Below are positions 1 to 8,195 of a DNA stretch of 16,975 bases, piece after piece. Made by a program: the position numbers and the translations under genes. The stretch is from Actinomycetota bacterium (lineage in GTDB: Bacteria; Actinomycetota; Thermoleophilia; Gaiellales; Gaiellaceae), in the NCBI GenBank assembly GCA_005884155.1, contig VAXD01000045.1, forward strand, positions 15,534 to 32,508, written 5' to 3'. The notes beneath the pieces are model-generated. The model saw only the letters and a list, made by a program, of their open reading frames with translations. It was not told the origin of the DNA and searched no databases. The first letter of the stretch is position 1. Each line of letters begins with the position of its first letter.

Positions 1-8
1 GAGACTCT

Positions 9-1007
9 ATGGCTCGCAGGGGAGGATGGAGGCGCCTCGGTTCGCGCGGACGGTTCCGCTACGTCGACTCGCGCGGGCGGCCGATCCGCGACGAGGCGGC
101 GCTCGAGCGGATCGACGCGCTGCGGATTCCGCCGGCCTGGCGCGACGTGCGAATCTCGCCGCGGCCGCGCGCCAAGCTGCAGGCGACCGGGGTCGACAGC
201 GCGGGCCGCTTGCAGTACCTCTACCACCCGGAGTTCCGGGCTCAGCAGGAGCAGGCGAAGTTCGACAAGCTGGTCCTCTTCGGAGAACGCTTGCCGGATT
301 TGCGGGCGGTGATGGCCGAGCACATCGCGCGCGAGCCGATGACCCTTGAGTGGAGCGCCGCGGTTGCAGTCCGGCTGATCAACGTCGGCTGGTTTCGCGT
401 CGGCGACGAGCGGTATGCCAAGCGCTTTCGCACCTACGGGATCACGACGTTGCGCAAGGGCCACGTGCGAGTGCGCGGCAGCCGGATCACCTTCCGCTTC
501 CGCGGCAAGCATCGCGCGCTGGTTCGCACCGCGCTCGTCGACGAAGAGCTCGCAGAGGCGGTGCGCACGCTGCTCGCGGCACCCGGCGGCCGGCGGCTCT
601 TCCGCTACTGCAGCGCGGATACCGGCGAGCTCTGCGGCCTGACCGGCCGCAAGCTGAACGACTACATCGAGGAGTACCTCGGCGAAGAGTTCACCGCGAA
701 GGACTTCCGAACCTGGGGCGGGACGCTGCTCGCCGCGGTCGCCCTCGCAGAGCGCGGCGTTGCAGAGACGGAAGTGGAGGCCAAGCGCAATGTCGCCGCA
801 GTTATGCGGACGGTGGGCGAGCGCCTGGGAAATACAGCAGCAGTTGCGCGGGCGTCATACATCAGTCCGGCGGTAGTCGAGCACGACTTTCGTCCACGTC
901 ATTTGCGCGTTGTTGGCGCACGTGATGTCGAGCTCGATGTCGAAGAGCAAAGCTTGCTCAGCCTGCTAAGGTCGCATCGAATTCGACGCGCCCGTAAGGC
1001 GGCATAG
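9..1007 (+). CDS. DNA topoisomerase IB (poxvirus/bacterial type)
   Basis: Type IB topoisomerases relax supercoils by nicking one strand through a 3'-phosphotyrosyl link, without ATP. The protein has the family's N-terminal beta domain, including the IPPAW stretch near residues 40-44, followed by the catalytic domain. The full catalytic set is visible: R130 (in WFRVGDERY), K167 (in FRGKHR), R234 (in KDFRTWGG), N275 and the nucleophile Y284 (in RASYISP). Poxvirus enzymes have His at the N275 position; Asn is the usual bacterial form, as far as I recall for the Deinococcus enzyme. At 332 residues the length is near normal. The frame stays open to the window edge and homologues usually carry some more residues before the RGRFRYVD-like segment, so the true start may lie upstream of the window; the ATG at 9 has no clear ribosome site. 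The gene heads a same-strand series of DNA-repair genes. The family call is firm, the start is not. Confidence 0.93.
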   Translation: MARRGGWRRLGSRGRFRYVDSRGRPIRDEAALERIDALRIPPAWRDVRISPRPRAKLQATGVDSAGRLQYLYHPEFRAQQEQAKFDKLVLFGERLPDLRAVMAEHIAREPMTLEWSAAVAVRLINVGWFRVGDERYAKRFRTYGITTLRKGHVRVRGSRITFRFRGKHRALVRTALVDEELAEAVRTLLAAPGGRRLFRYCSADTGELCGLTGRKLNDYIEEYLGEEFTAKDFRTWGGTLLAAVALAERGVAETEVEAKRNVAAVMRTVGERLGNTAAVARASYISPAVVEHDFRPRHLRVVGARDVELDVEEQSLLSLLRSHRIRRARKAA

Positions 1008-1010
1008 TAT
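983..1010 (+). promoter_or_regulatory. candidate sigma-70-type promoter for the zinc-ribbon gene
   Basis: TCGACG at 983-988 (four of six matches to TTGACA) and TAGTAT at 1005-1010 (four of six to TATAAT) are separated by 16 bases. The -10 overlaps the stop codon of the topoisomerase gene. A start about seven bases further on would give a leader of roughly 28 bases before the TTG start at 1045, enough to hold the AGGAGG site. Seen by eye only; AT-rich hexamers stand out here against GC-rich surroundings. Confidence 0.35.
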
Positions 1011-1032
1011 TCGCGCTCCTTAACCACGAACC

Positions 1033-1038
1033 AGGAGG
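1033..1038 (+). promoter_or_regulatory. ribosome binding site AGGAGG that fixes the TTG start at 1045
   Basis: A perfect AGGAGG lies six bases ahead of TTG at 1045. It supports a non-ATG start for the 65-residue zinc-ribbon protein; the next in-frame ATG (codon 24) would remove the first CxxC pair. This is the strongest Shine-Dalgarno sequence on the + strand of the window and suggests the protein is made in quantity. Confidence 0.8.
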
Positions 1039-1044
1039 CCCGAC

Positions 1045-1242
1045 TTGGCTCGTAAAACAGTCCTCGTGTGCGACAGCTGCGGCAGGGAAATCAGCGAAGG
1101 AAAAGGCGCGACCATGCGACTGAACTTCACGGACGCCCGCCGTGGCTCGAAGCAGGCGGACCTCTGTGACAATTGCGCCGGCCAGATGCCCGGCCATGCC
1201 GCCGCCCGCCGCGGCCGCCGCCCGAAGTCCGCCGCCGCGTAA
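1045..1242 (+). CDS. small zinc-ribbon protein with basic C-terminal tail, function unknown
   Basis: The 65-residue protein starts with TTG behind an ideal AGGAGG. It has two CxxC knuckles, C9-x2-C12 (CDSC) and C41-x2-C44 (CDNC), separated by about 28 residues, which is the layout of a four-cysteine zinc ribbon. The last 15 residues are strongly basic and Ala/Arg-rich (ARRGRRPKSAAA). RGRRPK resembles an AT-hook or the arginine-rich minor-groove binders found at the ends of some actinobacterial nucleoid proteins. I infer a small nucleic-acid-binding protein but do not recognise a named family. It sits between topoisomerase IB and the AddB-like gene, 37 bases after the former and 49 before the latter, so co-expression with repair genes is plausible. 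It could equally be a housekeeping zinc-ribbon protein unrelated to repair. The gene call is firm; the role is inference. Confidence 0.85.
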   Translation: MARKTVLVCDSCGREISEGKGATMRLNFTDARRGSKQADLCDNCAGQMPGHAAARRGRRPKSAAA

Positions 1243-1291
1243 CCCAAGAATCCCAGCGAGAGCCGTCGGCTTCCATCACTAGGATGGGCCG

Positions 1292-4222
1292 ATGGCTCTC
1301 AGCCTGCTCGCAGGGCCTGCGAACGCGGGCAAAGTTGCGCTCCTGCTCGAGCGCTACCTGGGCGCGCTCGATTCCGATCCAGTACTGATCGTGCCGAACC
1401 GGCCGGACGTCGACCGCGCCGAGCGGGAGCTGCTCGCGCGTGCCGGCGCGCTGCTCGGCGGCTCGATCGGTACGTTCGACGACCTCTTCGAGCGGATTGC
1501 GCGTGGCAACGGCGCTCACCGACCGGTCGTCTCCGAAGCGCAGCGCACGCTGCTCTTGCGCCGCGTCGTGGCGCAGGCGCAGGGCCGCTCGGCGCGCTTC
1601 GCCGGCTTCGCCGATGCGCTCGGCACGACCGTCGCCGAGCTACAGTCCGCGCTCGTCGAGCCGGGTGAGCTCGGCGAGCTAGTCGGAGATGGGGAGCTGG
1701 CCGAGCTCTACGCCGCCTACCGCGAGGAGCTCGACCGCCGCGGCCTCTGGGACCGCGAGCTCGAACGCCGCCACGCGGCCGAGCGGGTCGCCGGAGAGCT
1801 CGGTGCCTGGGACGGCCGGCCGGTCTTTGCGTACGGCTTCGAGGACCTGACCGGCGCCGAGTGGTCGCTGCTCGAGGCCCTCGCGGGCCGCTCCGAGGTG
1901 ACGGTCTCGCTCCCGTACGAGCCCGGCCGGGATGCCTTCACCTCGCTCTCGCGCACCGCCGAGGACCTGGCCGCGCTGGCCGACTCGACCGAGGAGCTGC
2001 CGCCGAGCCCCACCGCGCGCGGGCCGGTGCTCGCGCACCTGGAACGTGCCCTCTTCGGTGAGCCCGGCGATGCGCCGCCGCTGGACGGATCGCTGCGCTT
2101 CCTCGAAGGCGCGGGCCTGCGGGGGACGCTCGAGCTCGTCGCCGACGAGACGCTGACGCTCCTCCGCGCCGGAACTCCCGCCGAGGAGATCGCCGTCGTC
2201 TGCCCGGGCCTCGACCGCTGGCGTGCCGCGCTCGACACTGCCTTCGGCACGCTCGAGATCCCGTACGCCCTCGAAGGCCGCGTCCGGCTCGGCCAGATCC
2301 CGTTCGGCCAGGCGCTGCTCGCACTGCTCCGCTACGCGTGGCTCGACGGCGACCGGCGCGATCTCTTCTCGTTCCTGCGGTCGCCGTACTCGGGCCTCAC
2401 CCGCGCCCACGCCGACTTCCTCGAAGGCCGGCTCCGCGGCCGCGGCGTCAGCTCGCCCACACGGGTCGAGGAGGAGGTGCAGAAGCTGCGCGGCCAGCCG
2501 CTGCCGCACCTCGAGCAGCTGCGTGCCGCCGAGAACGCCGTTGCCGCGGTCGACACGCTCGCCCGCGTGATGCTGCGTGCCGCGTACGGTCTCGAGTCGC
2601 CCCCGACGCGCGAGCAGGCGCGCCTCGACCTGCGCGCGCACGAACGGATCAGGCGCCTGCTGGCCGAGCTCGACGGCTGGCGTGAGCTCGGTGGCGATCT
2701 CGGGCGAGACGAGGTCGTCGCGCTCCTCGACACCGCCCGCGTATCGCTTCCTCGCGGCGGCCAGGCCGGTCGCGTCGCCGTGCTCGACCTCCTGGACGCG
2801 CGCACGCGGCGCTTCGAAGCCGCCTTCATCCTCGGCCTCGACGAAGGACGACTGCCGCGCCGCAGCCAGGGCTCGCCGTTCCTCGACGAGGAGAGCAAGG
2901 CCGAGCTCGAGCGCTCCTCCCGCGCGGGCCGGCTCCTGCGCACGGACCCGGTCTCGCGCGACCGCTACCTCTTCTATACCGCCTGCACCCGGCCGACGCG
3001 CCGCCTCTACCTCGTCCGCGAGGCCGCGACCGACGACGGCGCCCCGCGCGAGCCGAGCCCGTTCTGGGAGGAGGCTCGCGCCCTGTTCGCCGCCGATGAG
3101 CTCGAGCGCTGGACGCGCCGCCGCCCGCTCGCCGCGCTGACCTGGCCGCTCGAAGCCGCGCCGAGCCAGCGCGAACGGCTGCGCGCCCTCGGCTCGCTCG
3201 CCGCGACCGAGGAGGGAACGGCCCACGCGCTCGCCCGTGCGAACGGCTGGGAGCGCCGCCTCGAGCGCGCCCTTGCAGCCTTCGAGCGGCCCACGCGCCT
3301 CACCCATCCGGCCGTGCTCGAGGAGCTGCGCCAGAAAGCAAGCTTCTCCGTCACCGACCTCGAGCGGTTTGCCGACTGCTCGTCGCTCTGGCTGATCGAC
3401 CGCGTCGTCTCGCCGCGGACGATCGACGCGGAGGTCGACGTACGCCTGCGCGGGACGGTCGCGCACCAGGCGCTCTACGGCTTCTTCAAGGGCCTGCCGA
3501 AGGCGACCGGCGCCGAGCGCGTCCAGCCGGAAACTCTCCCGGAGGCGCTCGAGCTCCTGCATGAGTGCCTCGCCGACGCGCTCAAGGCACACGTCGGGCA
3601 GGACGTTCCCGAGCTCGAGCGCCGCGAGCTGGAGGCCGGCCTCGCGCGCGACCTCGAGCAGCTCGTGCGCCGCGAGGCCGAGTCGCCGTCACCGCTCGTC
3701 CCGCACCGCTTCGAGGTCTCGTTCGGCTCCGAGCGCTCGGCGCCCGAGCTCCAGCGTGGGCTCGACCTCGGCGGCTTCACGATCTCCGGAAAGATCGACC
3801 GGATCGACCGCGACCCGTTCGGCGCCCGCGGGATGGTGCTCGACTACAAGTCCGGCAAGACGGCCCACTCGGCACGGAAGATCGAGACCGAGCTCCACCT
3901 CCAGATCCCGCTCTACATGCTCGTCCTGCGCGACCTCGTCGGGATCGAGCCGCTCGGCGGCGTCTACCGCGCGCTCGGCGGCGAGGGCCAGGCACGCGGG
4001 CTGCTCCGCGCCGAGGCGCGTGACGACGGCGTGCCCGGCTACTCGCGCAACGACTACCTCGACGAGGACGCCTTCTGGGGCCAGATCGACCGGGCGCAGG
4101 AGCACGCGCGCGCGGTCGTCGGGCGGATCCGCGAGGGCGACGTGCGGCACGACCCGAAGGGCGGTTTCCCGTGCCCAACGTGGTGCGACCGCTGGCCGAT
4201 GTGCCGGGTGAGGCGGTCGTGA
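1292..4222 (+). CDS. addB: AddB-like helicase/nuclease subunit with RecB-type nuclease domain and Fe-S cysteines
   Basis: This 976-residue protein is the probable partner of the downstream UvrD-type helicase in a two-subunit machine that resects double-strand DNA ends. The N-terminus has a degenerate Walker A, GPANAGKV (residues 8-15), with Val in place of the usual Ser/Thr. Helicase-fold landmarks follow: GLDEGRLP at about 515-522 and a motif VI-like YTACTRP ending near R567. The C-terminal RecB-family PD-(D/E)XK nuclease looks intact: H725, D836 (GKIDRID), D851 and K853 (LDYKSGK). C696, C961, C965 and C971 match the AddB arrangement of one cysteine before and three after the nuclease core, which in that family hold a 4Fe-4S cluster; here the second spacing is x3 rather than x2. 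The ATG at 1292 has a weak AGGA seven bases ahead. The altered P-loop suggests weak or absent ATP hydrolysis in this subunit, as inferred rather than shown. Confidence 0.88.
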   Translation: MALSLLAGPANAGKVALLLERYLGALDSDPVLIVPNRPDVDRAERELLARAGALLGGSIGTFDDLFERIARGNGAHRPVVSEAQRTLLLRRVVAQAQGRSARFAGFADALGTTVAELQSALVEPGELGELVGDGELAELYAAYREELDRRGLWDRELERRHAAERVAGELGAWDGRPVFAYGFEDLTGAEWSLLEALAGRSEVTVSLPYEPGRDAFTSLSRTAEDLAALADSTEELPPSPTARGPVLAHLERALFGEPGDAPPLDGSLRFLEGAGLRGTLELVADETLTLLRAGTPAEEIAVVCPGLDRWRAALDTAFGTLEIPYALEGRVRLGQIPFGQALLALLRYAWLDGDRRDLFSFLRSPYSGLTRAHADFLEGRLRGRGVSSPTRVEEEVQKLRGQPLPHLEQLRAAENAVAAVDTLARVMLRAAYGLESPPTREQARLDLRAHERIRRLLAELDGWRELGGDLGRDEVVALLDTARVSLPRGGQAGRVAVLDLLDARTRRFEAAFILGLDEGRLPRRSQGSPFLDEESKAELERSSRAGRLLRTDPVSRDRYLFYTACTRPTRRLYLVREAATDDGAPREPSPFWEEARALFAADELERWTRRRPLAALTWPLEAAPSQRERLRALGSLAATEEGTAHALARANGWERRLERALAAFERPTRLTHPAVLEELRQKASFSVTDLERFADCSSLWLIDRVVSPRTIDAEVDVRLRGTVAHQALYGFFKGLPKATGAERVQPETLPEALELLHECLADALKAHVGQDVPELERRELEAGLARDLEQLVRREAESPSPLVPHRFEVSFGSERSAPELQRGLDLGGFTISGKIDRIDRDPFGARGMVLDYKSGKTAHSARKIETELHLQIPLYMLVLRDLVGIEPLGGVYRALGGEGQARGLLRAEARDDGVPGYSRNDYLDEDAFWGQIDRAQEHARAVVGRIREGDVRHDPKGGFPCPTWCDRWPMCRVRRS

Positions 4223-7200
4223 GTACTGTGGAAACAGCGCCCAACACCGAGCAGCAACGGGCGATCGATGAGCCGGGCGTTGTCTTCGTCTCCGCGGGGG
4301 CGGGCACCGGCAAGACGACGGTCATCGTCGAGCGCTTCTGCCGCGCCGTTTGCGAGCGCGGCCTCGACGTCGACTCGATCCTCGTCATCACGTACACCGA
4401 GCGCGCCGCCGGCGAGCTGCGCGCGCGGATCCGCCAGCGGCTGCGCGAACTCGGCCGCCACGACCTGGCGCGCGACCTCGACGCCGCCTGGATCTCGACC
4501 ATCCACGGCTTCTGCCACCGGTTGCTGCGCGCCTATCCGTTCGAGGCCGGGATCGATCCGCGCTTCCGCGTGGTCGACGACAGCCAGGGCCGCGTGCTGC
4601 GCGGCGAGGCGTTCCGAACCGCGCTCGAGGAGTTCTGCGGCGACGATCCGAACCGGCTGCGGTTGCTCGCCGCGTACGGCGCGGGGCGGCTGCGGAAGAT
4701 GCTGACGGGCGTCCACGAGACGCTGCGTTCTTCTGGGCTGCCGCTCAAGTTCGACCTCACCACCGACCTGCAGCTCGAGGCGCGCGTCGCGGAGCTGGCC
4801 GCGCTCGCCGAGGGCGAGCTCGCGCAGTTCCTGGCGAGCGCTCCCGGACCGGAGTCGCTGCTCGACCTCTCCGATCTCGCGCCCGGCACCGAGCTGGAGG
4901 ACGCGCGGCACGCCGTCGAGGCCGCGGCGCTCGAGGCGCTAGCTGCCGAGGACGGCGAGCTGCTGCAGGAGCTCCTGCTCACCTATGACCGGGCCTACGG
5001 CGCGGCGAAGGACCGCGAGTCGGCGCTCGACTTCGAGGACCTGCAGGTCCTCGCACGCGAGCTGCTCAAGGACCACGACGAGATCCGCGAGCGCGAGAGC
5101 TGGCGCTTCCGCTCGATCATGGTCGACGAGTTCCAGGACACGAACCGCCTCCAGTGCGAGCTGATCGACTTGCTCGCGCGCGAGGACGGCGAGCTGTTCT
5201 TCGTCGGCGATGAGTTCCAGTCGATCTACCGCTTCCGGCACGCGGACGTCGAGGTCTTCCGCGAGCGGCGCGAGCAGGTCGGCGGCGTGCTCGCGCTCAC
5301 CCACAACTACCGCTCGCGGCCTGAAGTGCTCGACGTCGTCAACTACCTCTTCGCCGGTGACTTCGGCGAGACGTTCCATCCGCTGACTGCCGCAGGGCGC
5401 TTCGCGGATCCCGCTTTCGGCCCCGCCGTTGAGCTGCTCGTCACCGACAAGGACACGTACAAGGGCACCGGCACCCACTGGCGCGAGGCCGAGGCGCGGC
5501 ACATTGCGGCGCGGGTGCGTGAGATCGTCGATTCGGGCGAGGCGGAGCCCGGCGAGATCGTGCTCCTCTTCGCGGCCGGGACCGACGCGAGGCTCTACGA
5601 GGCGGAGCTGCGCGCGCTCGGCCTGCCGACCTTCCGTGCGACCGGGCGCGACTACTACCACCAGCAGCAGGTGGTCGACCTGCTCGCCTACCTGCGGCTC
5701 CTGCACAACCGCTACGACGACGAGGCGCTCGTCTCGGTGCTCGCGTCGCCGTTCGTGGGCGTCTCGAACGACGCGCTGGTCCTGCTGAGGCGGGCGGCGC
5801 CGAAGCGGCCGCTGTTCGCCGGGCTCGAGAAGGGGCTTCCCGAAGGCGTCTCGACTCGCGACGCGCGCCTCTTCCAGGCGTTCAAGCAGCGCTACGACCG
5901 GCTCGCCGCCCAGGCGCCGTCGCTGACGCTCGAGCGGCTCTGCGAGCAGATCGTCTGCGCGCACGACTACGACCTCGCCGTGCTCGCGCAGTGGGACGGC
6001 CGCCGCCGCTACGCGAACTTGCGCAAGCTCGCCCGGTTGGCGCGCTCGTACGAGGAGCTGCGCGGGCCGGACATCGAAGGGTTCGTCCGCTTCGTCGCCG
6101 AGCAGGACGCGGTCGGCGCGTCGGAGCTCGAGGCTGCCGCCGAGGAGGAGGGGACGGACGTCATCCGCTTGCTGACGATCCACTCGGCTAAGGGGCTCGA
6201 GTTCAAGGTCGTCGTCGTGGCCGACGCGGGTCGCGACTACGGACGCACCGATCCGGACGAGATCCTCTGCCTGCCGGACGGCCGGCTCGGGTTCCGCGTC
6301 GCACACCCGTCGAGCGGCAAGCGGCTCTCGACGGCCGAGTACGAAGAAGTGAAGGAGGCCGAGCAACACGCCGAGGAGGCCGAGCGGCTGCGCCTCTACT
6401 ACGTGGCGATGACACGTGCGATCGACCGGCTGATCGTCTCCGGCGCGGTCGGAGAGGGTGGGGCGGACGCGCGCACGCCGATCGGCTGGGTCCTCCAGCG
6501 CCTCGAGCTGAGCGAGCTCGAGGAGGCCGGGCCGGTCGAGATCGAGCGCGAAGGCGCGCGGCTGTTGCTGCGGGTCGACCGCTACGCCGAGGAGCCGGTT
6601 GTCGTGCTGCCGCCGGCGACGGAGGAGCAGCTCGAGCTGTTCGAGGTCTCGGTGAACGGCGGCGCTGCGGCCGAGGCGCCCACGCTCGCGCCGCTCGCGG
6701 ACGTGCCGGAGCCACCGCTCCACCGCGTGCGCCGGCTCTCCTACTCCGCGCTCTCGCTCTTCGAGCAGTGCTCGTACCGCTACTTCGCGGAGCGCGTGGT
6801 GGGGCTGCGGCCGCGTGAGGCCGGCGGATCGGTTCCGGGTCGCGAGGGGCTCGCGGCGACGGAGCTCGGCGACGCCGTCCACGCGCTGCTCGAGCGCGTC
6901 GACCTGCGCGCGCCGGCCATGCCCGAGGATCTGGACGGGCTTGTCCGGGCGCGCTATCCGGCTGTTATGGAGGACGAGCTCGCGCGCATCCGCGGCTTTG
7001 TCGAGGAGTACTGCACGTCGGAGCTGGCCGGCCGGCTCGCGACCCTCGAAGGCGCGGCGCCCGAGCGGCCGTTCGCGTTCGAGCACGACGGCGTCCTACT
7101 GCACGGCCGCCTGGACGTGCTCTGGCTCGACGGCTCGCGGGCGCTGGTGGTCGACTACAAGACGAACGCGCTCGCGGAGCTGGAGCTCGAGCCCGCCGAG

Positions 7201-7485
7201 GTCGTCGAGCGCGACTACCACCTTCAGCGCCTCGTCTACGCGCTCGCCTGCTTCCGCTGCGGCGTCGAGGAGGTCGAGGTCGTTTATCAGTTCCTCGAGC
7301 GCCCGAACGACCTGGTGACGCGCACGTACAGACGCAAGCAGGCTCCGGAGCTAGAGGCCGAGCTCTCCGCGGCGATCGCGAAGATCAACGCGAACGAGTT
7401 CCGCCCGACCCCGAGCGAGTTCACCTGCTCCGACTGCCCCGCGCTCGACGTCGTCTGCGCAGGCCCGCGCCTCCGCAACCACTGA
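4219..7485 (+). CDS. addA: AddA-like UvrD/RecB-family helicase-nuclease, with C-terminal cysteine cluster
   Basis: Superfamily 1A DNA helicase fused to a RecB-type nuclease, 1,088 residues from GTG at 4219. That GTG forms a GTGA overlap with the addB stop and has GAGG upstream; the in-frame GTG at 4171 would overlap addB by 52 bases and adds residues the family lacks. All helicase motifs are present: Walker A GAGTGKT (K32), TYTERAA (Ia), STIHGFC (Ib), DEFQD (D303), GDEFQSIYRFRHA (from G330), THNYRS, TIHSAKGLEF (H655) and YYVAMTRA (R733). The nuclease domain keeps H888, D966, D979 and K981 (VVDYKTN). C851, C1070, C1073 and C1080 form an AddB-style C...C-x2-C-x6-C set, which is not typical of classical AddA and suggests a second Fe-S cluster in the complex. 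This subunit should supply the motor and one strand's nuclease. AdnB-like or generic UvrD-family naming is a reasonable alternative to addA. Confidence 0.9.
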   Translation: MSTVETAPNTEQQRAIDEPGVVFVSAGAGTGKTTVIVERFCRAVCERGLDVDSILVITYTERAAGELRARIRQRLRELGRHDLARDLDAAWISTIHGFCHRLLRAYPFEAGIDPRFRVVDDSQGRVLRGEAFRTALEEFCGDDPNRLRLLAAYGAGRLRKMLTGVHETLRSSGLPLKFDLTTDLQLEARVAELAALAEGELAQFLASAPGPESLLDLSDLAPGTELEDARHAVEAAALEALAAEDGELLQELLLTYDRAYGAAKDRESALDFEDLQVLARELLKDHDEIRERESWRFRSIMVDEFQDTNRLQCELIDLLAREDGELFFVGDEFQSIYRFRHADVEVFRERREQVGGVLALTHNYRSRPEVLDVVNYLFAGDFGETFHPLTAAGRFADPAFGPAVELLVTDKDTYKGTGTHWREAEARHIAARVREIVDSGEAEPGEIVLLFAAGTDARLYEAELRALGLPTFRATGRDYYHQQQVVDLLAYLRLLHNRYDDEALVSVLASPFVGVSNDALVLLRRAAPKRPLFAGLEKGLPEGVSTRDARLFQAFKQRYDRLAAQAPSLTLERLCEQIVCAHDYDLAVLAQWDGRRRYANLRKLARLARSYEELRGPDIEGFVRFVAEQDAVGASELEAAAEEEGTDVIRLLTIHSAKGLEFKVVVVADAGRDYGRTDPDEILCLPDGRLGFRVAHPSSGKRLSTAEYEEVKEAEQHAEEAERLRLYYVAMTRAIDRLIVSGAVGEGGADARTPIGWVLQRLELSELEEAGPVEIEREGARLLLRVDRYAEEPVVVLPPATEEQLELFEVSVNGGAAAEAPTLAPLADVPEPPLHRVRRLSYSALSLFEQCSYRYFAERVVGLRPREAGGSVPGREGLAATELGDAVHALLERVDLRAPAMPEDLDGLVRARYPAVMEDELARIRGFVEEYCTSELAGRLATLEGAAPERPFAFEHDGVLLHGRLDVLWLDGSRALVVDYKTNALAELELEPAEVVERDYHLQRLVYALACFRCGVEEVEVVYQFLERPNDLVTRTYRRKQAPELEAELSAAIAKINANEFRPTPSEFTCSDCPALDVVCAGPRLRNH

Positions 7486-8186
7486 TGGCCCGCAGCTACG
7501 TCGCCGAGGCGCGGCGGCGAGTCGGACCGAAGCGCGAGCGGATCCGGCCGATCATCGAGCGACTCGCGGCCGAGCACCCCGACGCGACGATCGCGCTGCG
7601 GTTCCGTAGCGATCTCGAGCTGCTCGTCTCCGTGATGCTCTCGGCGCAGACGACGGACGTGAACGTGAACCACGTCACCGAGCGGCTGTTCGAGAAGTAC
7701 AAGCGGCCCGAGGACTACCTCGCCGTCCCGCTCGAAGAGCTCGAGAACGACATCAGGGCGACCGGCTTCTTCCGCCAGAAGGCGAAGGCGATCCGCGCGA
7801 CGATGCAGATCCTGCTCGAGGAGTTCGACGGGCAGGTTCCCTCCCGCATGGACGAGCTGCTTCGCCTGCAGGGGGTCGCGCGCAAGACGGCGAACGTCGT
7901 CGTCGCGGAGCGGGGAGCGGCTGAGGGAATCGTGGTCGACACACACGTGCGTCGGCTCTCGCAGCGGCTCGGCTTCACCCGCCAGGAGGACCCGGTCAAG
8001 ATCGAGCGCGACCTGATGCGGCTTGTCCCGCGGGCTGACTGGAACCGCTTCCCGCACCTGTTGATCTGGCACGGCCGCCGCGTCTGCATTGCCCGCAAGC
8101 CGCGCTGCGAGGTGTGCGTCCTGAACGACCTCTGTCCTGCAAGTCGGGTCGAAGTTGCGACAAAGGCGTCACGCGCGACGACGTAG
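7485..8186 (+). CDS. nth: endonuclease III (DNA glycosylase/AP lyase)
   Basis: Base-excision repair enzyme that removes oxidised pyrimidines and cleaves at the abasic site. The 233-residue protein has the LSAQTTD motif (52-58), the helix-hairpin-helix LQGVARKTANVV with catalytic lysine K134, the catalytic aspartate D152 in VDTHVRR, and a complete 4Fe-4S loop C201-x6-C208-x2-C211-x5-C217. Catalytic and cluster residues match the E. coli enzyme. The ATG at 7485 overlaps the addA stop as TGATG with no clear Shine-Dalgarno sequence, so it is probably translated by coupling, in one operon with addB and addA. The last 16 residues after the Fe-S loop are a variable basic tail. Identification is very secure. 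Confidence 0.97.
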   Translation: MARSYVAEARRRVGPKRERIRPIIERLAAEHPDATIALRFRSDLELLVSVMLSAQTTDVNVNHVTERLFEKYKRPEDYLAVPLEELENDIRATGFFRQKAKAIRATMQILLEEFDGQVPSRMDELLRLQGVARKTANVVVAERGAAEGIVVDTHVRRLSQRLGFTRQEDPVKIERDLMRLVPRADWNRFPHLLIWHGRRVCIARKPRCEVCVLNDLCPASRVEVATKASRATT

Positions 8187-8195
8187 CCTGAGCGC

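Noticed and set aside
1243..1291. Terminator between the zinc-ribbon gene and addB
   Set aside because: Only a very short complementary pair (AGCC/GGCT) is visible, with no U-run. Not enough to call.
1679..3592. Long open frame (637 codons) on the - strand opposite addB
   Set aside because: It lies wholly inside a well-supported gene, has Arg/Glu/Ala-biased low-information sequence and no family motif. Open antisense frames are expected where third positions are mostly G or C.
4171..4218. Upstream GTG start for addA at 4171
   Set aside because: It would overlap addB by 52 bases and add 16 residues the family lacks. GTG at 4219 forms a typical GTGA overlap and begins just before the conserved TxEQxxAI segment.
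4939..7086. 715-codon open frame on the - strand opposite addA
   Set aside because: Same reason: opposite a protein with every helicase motif in place, composition is an Arg/Leu/Glu-rich shadow, with no motif.
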